Both the position numbers and the translations under genes were made by a program. This document shows positions 10,016 to 16,974 of a stretch of 64,000 nucleotides of DNA, piece after piece; position 1 is the stretch's first letter, and every line of letters starts with the position of its first letter. The DNA is from CAZOKZ01 sp964580585 (GTDB lineage Bacteria > Sumerlaeota > Sumerlaeia > SLMS01 > JAHLLQ01). The notes under the pieces were generated by a model. It did not search any database. It was not told the origin of the DNA and saw nothing but the letters and a program-made list of their open reading frames with translations. The stretch lies in NCBI GenBank assembly GCA_964580585.1, contig CAZOKZ010000009.1, forward strand, positions 36,373 to 100,372, given 5' to 3'.

Positions 10016-11161
10016 ATGTTGGGACCTATTGATCCGCGCGATGTGCAGTTAGCCGATGTGCTGGTGAATTATTCGGTGGCAGCAAAACCGGGCGATTTGG
10101 TGTATATTGAATGCATCGGAGCCGACACGATGCGTCTCGGCGCGGCGTTGGTTGAAGCGACGACGCGCGCGGGAGCTGCGCCGTATTTGCATTATACGGA
10201 TCACGAAATCCAACGCCGCATGATAATGGAAGCGGACGAGTGTTCGCTCAAGCGGCTTGGCGCGTTTGAAAAAATCCAAATGGAAGATACGCAATGCTAC
10301 ATTGGCATTCGTGGATCGGACAATATTTTCGAGCGATCCGATATTCCGCGCGAACAATCGGATTTATATAGTAAGCTGGTGTATCGTCCGGTGCATCTCG
10401 ATATTCGGGTGAACAAAACTCGTTGGTGTGTGTTGCGTTATCCGAACGCCTCGATGGCGCAATTGGCTCAAAAATCCACCGCGGGATTTGCCGAGTTTTA
10501 TTACCGCGTGTGTTGCGTGGATTACGCGCGCATGGCTGAGGCCGCCAAGCCGCTCAAGGACTTGATGGCGCGTACCGATCGCGTGCGGCTTGTGAGCCCG
10601 GGGACGGAGCTTGCATTTTCGATCAAGGACATTCCCGTCGTACCATGTTGCGGCAATCATAATATTCCTGACGGCGAATGTTTCACGGCGCCCGTGCGCG
10701 ACAGCATCAACGGCGTTGTGCAATTCAACACGCCAACGGTCGAAGGGAACTCGCAGCAGCCGTTTGATAACATCCGCCTTGAATTCAAAGACGGCAAGGT
10801 CGTCGATGCGCGTGGGGCGAATGCGGAACAAACACGCAAGTTGAACGAGGTACTTGATCGCGACGAAGGCTCGCGTTTCGTGGGCGAATTCGCGGTTGGA
10901 TTCAATCCGGGCGTGCTGGAGCCGATGCGCGATATTTTGTTCGACGAAAAAATTTGCGGCAGCTTTCATATGGCGCTTGGCAACGCGTACGAAGACGCCT
11001 TCAACGGCAATCGTTCGGCGTTGCATTGGGATTTGGTTTGCATCCAACGCCCGGAATACGGCGGCGGCGAAATCTGGTTCGATGATGTGTTGATTCGCAA
11101 GGATGGAATCTTTGTTTTGGATGAACTGAGGGGCTTGAATCCCGACGCGTATCAACTTTGA
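10016..11161 (+). CDS. M29-family metallo-aminopeptidase
   Basis: This 381-residue cytosolic leucyl/aminopeptidase belongs to the Thermus AmpT/Staphylococcus AmpS family. The dinuclear metal site motifs are all present: NIPDGECFTAP (Glu), GEFAVGFNP (Glu), GSFHMALGN (His) and HWDLV (His and Asp). The ATG at 10016 is chosen because the family normally begins close to DPRDVQLADVLVNYS and because AAAGGACG lies just upstream; the frame stays open back to a TTG at 9905, but that extension does not look like the family. The gene stands alone, about 230 bases after the CHAT gene, and carries one GGGGACGGAG copy. It removes N-terminal residues from peptides. Confidence 0.9.
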   Translation: MLGPIDPRDVQLADVLVNYSVAAKPGDLVYIECIGADTMRLGAALVEATTRAGAAPYLHYTDHEIQRRMIMEADECSLKRLGAFEKIQMEDTQCYIGIRGSDNIFERSDIPREQSDLYSKLVYRPVHLDIRVNKTRWCVLRYPNASMAQLAQKSTAGFAEFYYRVCCVDYARMAEAAKPLKDLMARTDRVRLVSPGTELAFSIKDIPVVPCCGNHNIPDGECFTAPVRDSINGVVQFNTPTVEGNSQQPFDNIRLEFKDGKVVDARGANAEQTRKLNEVLDRDEGSRFVGEFAVGFNPGVLEPMRDILFDEKICGSFHMALGNAYEDAFNGNRSALHWDLVCIQRPEYGGGEIWFDDVLIRKDGIFVLDELRGLNPDAYQL

Positions 11162-11169
11162 AATTAAAG

Positions 11170-11332
11170 AAAAGAGAAACCACAAAGGCTCGGAGACACG
11201 GAGGGGTCACGGAGGAAAACCAAACGAATATTTTAGTGGGACTAGGAGATAGTTTGAATCTCTGCGTCTTTGCGACTCTGCGCGAAAAAATAATCTTTTG
11301 TGTTTTCTTTGTGTCTTCGCGTAAAAAACTTA
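11170..11332. repeat. Interspersed CACAAAG/CACGGAG-type palindromic repeat
   Basis: The gap between the aminopeptidase and the GH31 gene is filled by a sequence starting AACCACAAAGGCTCGGAGA and ending in TTTCTTTGTGTCTTCGCG. The two halves are imperfect reverse complements. A short frame through it translates to ETTKARRHGG, a spurious peptide seen widely in bacterial genomes where this class of intergenic repeat occurs. It most likely behaves as an interspersed, non-coding element able to fold as RNA or DNA. The assignment to a widespread class is recalled, not searched. Confidence 0.6.
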
Positions 11333-11342
11333 AGAGGTTCCC

Positions 11343-14300
11343 ATGACATTAAATATATTATCTCGAACGAAACTTAATTCGCATGTGAGCAGGGCGGCGG
11401 CGTTAGTTGTTGGAGCCGCGCTCTTGGCTTCGTGCGCATCAACAGGGGGGAGTCCTATGTCCGGTAAATCCGCCGCCAAGCAGAAGTTCGCGCAGTCGGA
11501 AATCGTGGTGGATGGGGCGAAAGTCACCGTTGGGAATGCACGGTTCACGGTGCTGACGCCGCAGTTAATTCGCATGGAATGGTCGCCCACGGTAACGTTC
11601 GAGGACCGTCCGTCGTTGACGTTTATTCACCGCGACTTGCCCACGACGACCGACGAAGCGGGCAATACGTTCGTTCATTCCACCAGCGATGTTCAGAAAC
11701 TCGATGTGCGCGCGACGTATGATGGCGAATGGATTCAGATTCAGACGGGTCCGTTGGTGCTGCGCTATCAGGACGGTAGCGGCGCGTTCAATCCCGATAA
11801 CCTCGAGGTCGCGTTCGCCGTCGATGGGGAAAAACAATTCTGGCGTCCAGGAATGAAAAATCCCGGCAATCTGGGTGGGACGATACGCACACTCGATAGC
11901 GTAAATGGCTCCGTCCCTCTTGAACGCGGCATACTTTCGCGCGACGGGTGGGCGCTGATCGATGATTCGCGGCGGGTGCTCTTCACGGATGACACGTTGA
12001 CGGCAGCGGAGCAGCGTCCGGGCGGGGGAGCACAGGACCTTTATTTCTTTGGACATGGTCACGATTATCTGAAGGCGCTGAGTGATTACACCGCTGTCGC
12101 GGGCGAAATTCCTCTGCCGCCGCCGTACGCGTTTGGCTCGTGGTGGTCGCGATACTGGTCGTATTCCGACGTGGATTTTATGGATTTGCTGCAAGAATTT
12201 CGACGCAACGATGTGCCGCTCGATGTGTTGGTGATCGATATGGGGTGGCATTTGGATGGGTGGACCGGCTACACGTGGAACAAAGAATTATTCCCCGACG
12301 TGCCGGGATTTTTGAATTGGACAAACGACGAAGGATTGCGCGTAACACTGAACCTGCACCCTGCCGATGGTGTGGCAAAGCACGAGGATCAATTCCCCGC
12401 CATGTGCGAGGCGATGGGTCTTGATCCTGCCACGACGGATCGTGTGCCGTTCGATTGTACGGATTCGAAATACATGAAGGCGTATTTCGATATTTTACAT
12501 CATCCGTACGAAGACATGGGGGTGGATTTCTGGTGGATTGACTGGCAGCAGGGGACTCAGTCAAAAATCCCCGGTCTCGATCCATTGTTCTGGCTGAACC
12601 ATGCACACACCCAGGACATGGCAATGCGCGGCAAACGCCCGATGATTCTCAGCCGATGGGCTGGATTGGGCGGGCATCGTTATCCGCTTGGTTTTTCCGG
12701 CGATGTGTATAGTTCCTGGAATTCGTTGGCGTTTCAGCCACCGATGACGGCCACAGCAGGCAACGTTGGTTTCGGATATTGGAGCCACGATATTGGCGGC
12801 TTCCAACCGGGAGAAGTTCCGCCCGAAATGTATGCGCGTTGGATTCAATGGGGTGCGTTCAGCCCGATTTTGCGCACGCATTCGTCGAGTAATACAAACG
12901 CCGAGCGCCGAATTTGGAAATTCCCGAAGGAAGTCTTCAATAGCGCACGGTCGTTCTTTCATCTGCGCGACGAACTCCGTCCCTATATTTATTCGGCCGC
13001 TGCTCAAACTTCAAAAAATGCGCTTCCGATCTGTCGCCCGCTTTATTATTTCTGGCCAGAGTTGGACGAGGCCTACGCGCATACCGACGAATACATGTTC
13101 GGCGATCATTTCCTTGTCGCGCCGGTTGCCTTGCCCATGAATCCGGCGACCAAGCTTACAACCGTGCGCCTGTGGCTGCCGCCCGGAACATGGACGAACT
13201 GGTTTACCGGCGAGACGTTCGATGGTCCCGCCAATATCACGCAATTGGTGCCGCTCGACGAAATGCCGCTCTTTGTGCGCGCGGGAGCGGTGATTCCAAT
13301 GCGTCCGCGGGGAACAGTGGAAGACCTTCTTGGCGATCAAATTGTTTACAATGTTTTCCCTGGGGCGAACGGTTCCGGTTGGGTGTACGAAGACGACGGC
13401 GAATCGCTCGGTTATCAAAAGGGTGATTTTTTCATCACAAATATTCAGGCAACGCACACCGATCATGCGACGATGATTAAAATCACGCCGGGTGGCGAAG
13501 ACTGCGGAGCCAGCGGCAATTGGACGCCGGTGAACTCGCGCGCGGCGACGGTCGTCTTGCACGATGTTTGGCCGCCGACCGGCGTGACGTACGATGGTGA
13601 ACCGCTCGATCCAGGCATTGCCAATGGCACGTCGCCGGGTTGGTGGTATGACGCGAAAGATTTTTGTGTGAAGATGCGTTTGCCCAAGCGTTTGATCGGC
13701 GACACGCAGACCGTTGTGGTGGAATATGCCGATGGACGCGGCGACGAGTCGCTTCTGCGCGAGGGTTTGCGCGGCAGGATGCAGTTGATCGATGCTTATG
13801 CGAAAGCTAATCAACCGACAATTGCGGAGAACGTGAGCCAGTTGCTCGACCAGCGAAAGAACGATCCCGCTTCGTTAGCGGAAACTCTTCCCACGCAATG
13901 GGAAGCGATCGTGCGAGTTGCCAGCATGGACGAATGCGCCGGTTTGGATGATAACTACACCATTGGCTTGCTGGGCTTGATTGACGATCTTGAAGTCGAA
14001 GGCATCGACGAACCTGCTGGAGCAATTAAGGTGACTTCGACGCTTCAGGCGCTTGGTCCTGTTGGCGATTTAGAAGTGAGTAAAGGGAATTCAATTTTTC
14101 CAGGCTGGGAAATCCTTGGCGATCCCGAGGGTATCCCCGAATTGACGATCGATTTGGATTCGATTCCTCATGACAAACCTCATGTGACCGAACTCACCCT
14201 CGTTGCCAGCGATTATCCCCAATCATCTGTTATTGCTGGTGATACGGTATTTAGTTCGAAAGGCGTTCACTTTCATTCATTTTATTCTCGCCCCCTCCTC

Positions 14301-14825
14301 CCCTCGATCAACGCGTGGTGGATCATCGGGCCATTCGACAACCCGTGGGATTATGGCCTCGATCATGTATATCCGCCGGAAGAAATCCTCGATTACTCGG
14401 CCAGTTATCCGGGCAAGGATGATCGGACAGTATCGTGGCAAAAAACCGTGCGGTTGCCCAAGCCGGGGATGGACCTGGAGGCGGAAAACTTTATCGAGCT
14501 GAACGATCTTTTCGGCGGTTGGGTCGAATATGGAGTGGCCTACGCGGTGACGTACATCGAAGCGCGCGAGGAGATGGATGCGGTCCTCGCCGTCGGAGCC
14601 GACGATGGCGTGGCGGTGTGGCTGAACGGCGAGCAGGTTCACAACAACCATGTTGGGCGCGCTTATACGTCGATGGAAGACCGAGTCCCCTTGCGTCTCA
14701 AGCAGGGAAAGAACACGCTGATGCTCAAGATCAGCCAGGGTCAGGCTTCGTGGGGCTTTTGTGCGCATTTGCTCGAACCCGACGGCAGCCGTTTAGGCGG
14801 AGTGACGACCACCCTGGAACCCTGA
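11343..14825 (+). CDS. GH31 alpha-glycosidase, lipoprotein
   Basis: An 1160-residue lipoprotein (lipobox LLASC) carries a GH31 TIM barrel. An N-terminal beta domain (about 40-240) precedes barrel signatures VLVIDMGWHLDGW, VDFWWIDWQQG (predicted nucleophile Asp400) and YWSHDIGGF. A proximal beta domain follows, with MPLFVRAGAVIPM and WVYEDDGES (DUF5110-like). The extra C-terminal ~300 residues include a PA14-like or beta-sandwich module (VGADDGVAVWLNGEQ). ATG 11343 has AAGAGG nearby. GH31 enzymes cleave alpha-glucosides, xylosides or related sugars; the DWQQG variant is not diagnostic of substrate. Anchored to the outer membrane, it probably trims oligosaccharides near the cell surface. Two antisense GGGACGGAG copies lie within it. 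Confidence 0.9.
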   Translation: MTLNILSRTKLNSHVSRAAALVVGAALLASCASTGGSPMSGKSAAKQKFAQSEIVVDGAKVTVGNARFTVLTPQLIRMEWSPTVTFEDRPSLTFIHRDLPTTTDEAGNTFVHSTSDVQKLDVRATYDGEWIQIQTGPLVLRYQDGSGAFNPDNLEVAFAVDGEKQFWRPGMKNPGNLGGTIRTLDSVNGSVPLERGILSRDGWALIDDSRRVLFTDDTLTAAEQRPGGGAQDLYFFGHGHDYLKALSDYTAVAGEIPLPPPYAFGSWWSRYWSYSDVDFMDLLQEFRRNDVPLDVLVIDMGWHLDGWTGYTWNKELFPDVPGFLNWTNDEGLRVTLNLHPADGVAKHEDQFPAMCEAMGLDPATTDRVPFDCTDSKYMKAYFDILHHPYEDMGVDFWWIDWQQGTQSKIPGLDPLFWLNHAHTQDMAMRGKRPMILSRWAGLGGHRYPLGFSGDVYSSWNSLAFQPPMTATAGNVGFGYWSHDIGGFQPGEVPPEMYARWIQWGAFSPILRTHSSSNTNAERRIWKFPKEVFNSARSFFHLRDELRPYIYSAAAQTSKNALPICRPLYYFWPELDEAYAHTDEYMFGDHFLVAPVALPMNPATKLTTVRLWLPPGTWTNWFTGETFDGPANITQLVPLDEMPLFVRAGAVIPMRPRGTVEDLLGDQIVYNVFPGANGSGWVYEDDGESLGYQKGDFFITNIQATHTDHATMIKITPGGEDCGASGNWTPVNSRAATVVLHDVWPPTGVTYDGEPLDPGIANGTSPGWWYDAKDFCVKMRLPKRLIGDTQTVVVEYADGRGDESLLREGLRGRMQLIDAYAKANQPTIAENVSQLLDQRKNDPASLAETLPTQWEAIVRVASMDECAGLDDNYTIGLLGLIDDLEVEGIDEPAGAIKVTSTLQALGPVGDLEVSKGNSIFPGWEILGDPEGIPELTIDLDSIPHDKPHVTELTLVASDYPQSSVIAGDTVFSSKGVHFHSFYSRPLLPSINAWWIIGPFDNPWDYGLDHVYPPEEILDYSASYPGKDDRTVSWQKTVRLPKPGMDLEAENFIELNDLFGGWVEYGVAYAVTYIEAREEMDAVLAVGADDGVAVWLNGEQVHNNHVGRAYTSMEDRVPLRLKQGKNTLMLKISQGQASWGFCAHLLEPDGSRLGGVTTTLEP

Positions 14826-14916
14826 TCCGCGCGGAATTGTCCCATAAATCGGGGCCAGCAAGGCCGAAGACAAAGGAGCTAAACCATATCGGATTTGGAC
14901 TGTCGCAATTAAACGC

Positions 14917-14944
14917 TTGTATGTGGCGCGAGTTTGCATAGAAT
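14917..14944 (+). promoter_or_regulatory. Possible sigma-70 promoter upstream of BFD-like gene
   Basis: TTGTAT and TAGAAT are separated by 16 bases, about 50 bases before the chosen start of the BFD-like gene. No riboswitch-like conserved core was recognised in the 168-base gap. The match is weak and was found by eye. Confidence 0.25.
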
Positions 14945-14993
14945 TGAACTGTCGATGTTTGACGATAGCCCCCTCTTCGACAGGAATTTCGAT

Positions 14994-15248
14994 ATGGTTG
15001 TAACCCATTGTGTTTGTTCCCGTATGTCGCTGGCCCAGATTTTGGATTGGGCGCGCGATCACAACGCCAACACGTTGAACGACGTGGTGGCAGGTTTGGG
15101 AGTATCGAAAGAATGCGGAATTTGTGTGCCTTATATCGAGTACGCCATGGCCACCGGTCAGACGGCGATTCCCTATCCGTGCCCCGACATCAAGTCGTTA
15201 CCGCCGGGTTCGTGCGGCAACGACGACTGCTGTTGCGGCGGGCACTGA
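14994..15248 (+). CDS. BFD-like [2Fe-2S]-binding protein with Cys-rich tail
   Basis: This 84-residue protein has the bacterioferritin-associated ferredoxin (BFD) layout: HCVCSRM near the start and ECGICVPYI about 35 residues later, giving the four Cys for a [2Fe-2S] cluster. The end, CGNDDCCCGGH, is an extra metal-binding-like tail. ATG 14994 has AGGA eight bases upstream and starts just before the domain; ATG 14955 is an alternative without a ribosome-binding site. It overlaps the following binding-protein gene by 37 bases. Family members handle iron release or electron transfer, so this operon may concern iron-chelate and not cobalamin uptake. Confidence 0.75.
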   Translation: MVVTHCVCSRMSLAQILDWARDHNANTLNDVVAGLGVSKECGICVPYIEYAMATGQTAIPYPCPDIKSLPPGSCGNDDCCCGGH

Positions 15249-16099
15249 CTTGCCTCGCATTTCTGGCGTTCGGTCTGCTGATCGCCGGAAATTCCGCTGT
15301 TGCCGAAGATCAACCCAAGCCCCAACGCATTATTTCCTGTGCGCCGAATCTGACCGAAATGCTTTTCGCGCTTGGCGCAGGCGATGCGGTGATCGGCGTG
15401 ACCAAGTACTGTAACTATCCCCCTGAAGCCAAATCGCGCCAGAATTTCGGCGACCTGTTCAATCCGAGCCTCGAAGCGATGGTCGCTGCTCGACCCGACA
15501 TGCTGGCTCTCGCGCCAAGCAACATCAAGGTTGAACGTTATTTTGCACAACGTCCCGACGTGCAACTCGTGCACGCGACTTCCTGCGATACGATGAACGA
15601 AATCGAGGAAACCATGCGCGTTCTGGGCGAGGCGACCGGACACGAGGCCGACGCTGAACGGTTGATTGCAAACACCCAGAAAGAACTGGCGAATTTGCGC
15701 GCCGAGTACCAGGCCAAACCCCGTGTTCGGGTTTTATTGGTGGTCGGGCGCGAGCAAGGTTCTCTGACCAACCTTTATGCTGTTGGGAAGGGTACCTATG
15801 TGGATGAATTGCTGGAGATTGTAGGGGGAGAAAACGTGCTCGACGCTTCAATGGGTAGTTGGCCTGTCGTAAATCGCGAGGCGTTACTCAAGCTGAACCC
15901 GGATGTGATTATCGAGGTGCACGACGACGATTCCAACGCGGTGCGTGCGGAAATGAAGCAGGCCTGGAGCGCTCTTCCACCGATTACCGCCGTGAAAAAC
16001 GATGCCTTCCGTGTATTGACGGACAAACATGTGATGATTCCCGGCGCTTATCTGGAACGCGATGCAAAGGTTCTCGCGGATTTGATCCATGGCAACTGA
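15212..16099 (+). CDS. Periplasmic metal-chelate (B12/siderophore) binding protein, BtuF/FhuD-like
   Basis: A 295-residue class III substrate-binding protein (PF01497 type) has an exported N-terminus ending AGNSAVAED. Family signatures include RIISCAPNLTEMLFALGAGD, VIGVTKYCNYP, and KLNPDVIIE in the second lobe. The frame is open far upstream, but GTG 15212 gives a clean signal peptide (MRQRRLLLRRALTCLAFLAF); TTG 15233 is a second possibility. It overlaps the BFD-like gene at one end and the ATPase gene by 11 bases at the other, so all three are probably co-translated. BtuF and FhuD types cannot be told apart by eye. Confidence 0.85.
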   Translation: MRQRRLLLRRALTCLAFLAFGLLIAGNSAVAEDQPKPQRIISCAPNLTEMLFALGAGDAVIGVTKYCNYPPEAKSRQNFGDLFNPSLEAMVAARPDMLALAPSNIKVERYFAQRPDVQLVHATSCDTMNEIEETMRVLGEATGHEADAERLIANTQKELANLRAEYQAKPRVRVLLVVGREQGSLTNLYAVGKGTYVDELLEIVGGENVLDASMGSWPVVNREALLKLNPDVIIEVHDDDSNAVRAEMKQAWSALPPITAVKNDAFRVLTDKHVMIPGAYLERDAKVLADLIHGN

Positions 16100-16880
16100 T
16101 TGCCCCGTTTACGAAATCGACGGGGTGGGTTTTTCCTACTCGGTGGAGCGAGCGTTGCTGAAGGAATGTTCGCTTGTCATTGGGCGCGGCGATTTTGTGG
16201 GTATCTTAGGCCCGAACGGCGCAGGGAAAAGCACGCTTTTCAACCTGATGACCGGTGTGCTCAAACCGCAAATTGGCGCGATTCGATTAAAGTCGAAATC
16301 GTTGGCCGATTGGCCGCGTCGTGCACTAGCGCAAACCGTGGCGGTGGTGCCGCAAACCGAGCATGCGTCGTTTCCGTTTTCCGTGGGGGAAATTGTTCTG
16401 ATGGGTCGGACGCCGCATTTGCGGGGTTATCTGGCACTTGAAACCGATGAGGACCGCGCGATTGCCCACGAAGCGCTCGAAACGGTCGGGCTTTCGGGTT
16501 ACGAACATCGCCCGATTTCTCAACTTTCCGGCGGCGAACGCCAACTGGTGCTGATTGCGCGCGCCATCGCGCAACAATCCGAGGTTTTACTGCTCGACGA
16601 ACCGACCGCGTCGCTGGACCTTGCGCATCAACAACAAATCCTTCGCATTGTCGAATCGCTCAATCGCGAACGTGGCACCACGGTTGTCATGGTGGCGCAC
16701 GATTTGAATCTTGCCGGATTGTATTGTCGAACGCTGGCCGTATTGCATGCGGGGCGGTTTATTGCGAGCGGTCCACCCGCCGATGTGCTTCAGCCTGGTG
16801 TTTTATCCGACGCTTACGGTGCCGAATTATGGTTTTCCTATGCGCCCGACGGATCGCCGCTGGTGGGACTCCAGCGCTGA
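16089..16880 (+). CDS. ABC transporter ATPase, FecE/BtuD family
   Basis: A 263-residue ATPase has Walker A GPNGAGKST (41-49), Q-loop VVPQTEHASF, signature LSGGERQ, Walker B VLLLDEPTAS and H-loop VAHDLN. It matches ATPases of iron-siderophore and cobalamin importers and belongs with the preceding binding protein. No BtuC/FecD-like permease is present between them or directly downstream, where a sensor kinase follows. The permease must be encoded elsewhere or the operon has been rearranged. Confidence 0.92.
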   Translation: MATDCPVYEIDGVGFSYSVERALLKECSLVIGRGDFVGILGPNGAGKSTLFNLMTGVLKPQIGAIRLKSKSLADWPRRALAQTVAVVPQTEHASFPFSVGEIVLMGRTPHLRGYLALETDEDRAIAHEALETVGLSGYEHRPISQLSGGERQLVLIARAIAQQSEVLLLDEPTASLDLAHQQQILRIVESLNRERGTTVVMVAHDLNLAGLYCRTLAVLHAGRFIASGPPADVLQPGVLSDAYGAELWFSYAPDGSPLVGLQR

Positions 16881-16974
16881 TTGAATTCCCAGCTCAATTT
16901 CAGTTCAACGTTAGAAAAATCAGATTTCTATCGACTCGATTGCCCATGTTTGTCATGAAAGCTCATTCGTTTGA

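Larger units (their letters stand above)
106..12983. repeat. Dispersed oriented motif GGGGACGGAG (19 exact 9-mer cores)
   Basis: The core GGGACGGAG occurs on the plus strand at 107, 202, 599, 1068, 2271, 2588, 2779, 3417, 3767, 4692, 5371, 5496, 7549, 8209, 9231 and 10601. It occurs on the minus strand at 6076-6084, 11909-11917 and 12975-12983. Most plus copies have an extra leading G. Inside genes it is read in all three phases (Gly-Thr-Glu, Gly-Arg-Ser, Asp-Gly), so it is conserved as DNA and not as peptide. Near-matches lie at 2087, 4968, 6095, 8814, 19471, 40441 and 43569. By eye no exact copy lies in the last 51 kb. Fewer than one copy would be expected by chance in the whole window. Its function is unknown. 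Confidence 0.8.

Noticed and set aside
106..10609. GGGGACGGAG as a codon or peptide repeat
   Set aside because: It is read in three phases across different genes, so a repeated peptide is excluded.
11158..11346. 62-residue peptide starting MKLKKRETTKARRHGG
   Set aside because: Translates an interspersed repeat and is a commonly mis-annotated frame.
14826..14993. Cobalamin riboswitch before the importer operon
   Set aside because: No B12-box-like core could be recognised in this short interval.
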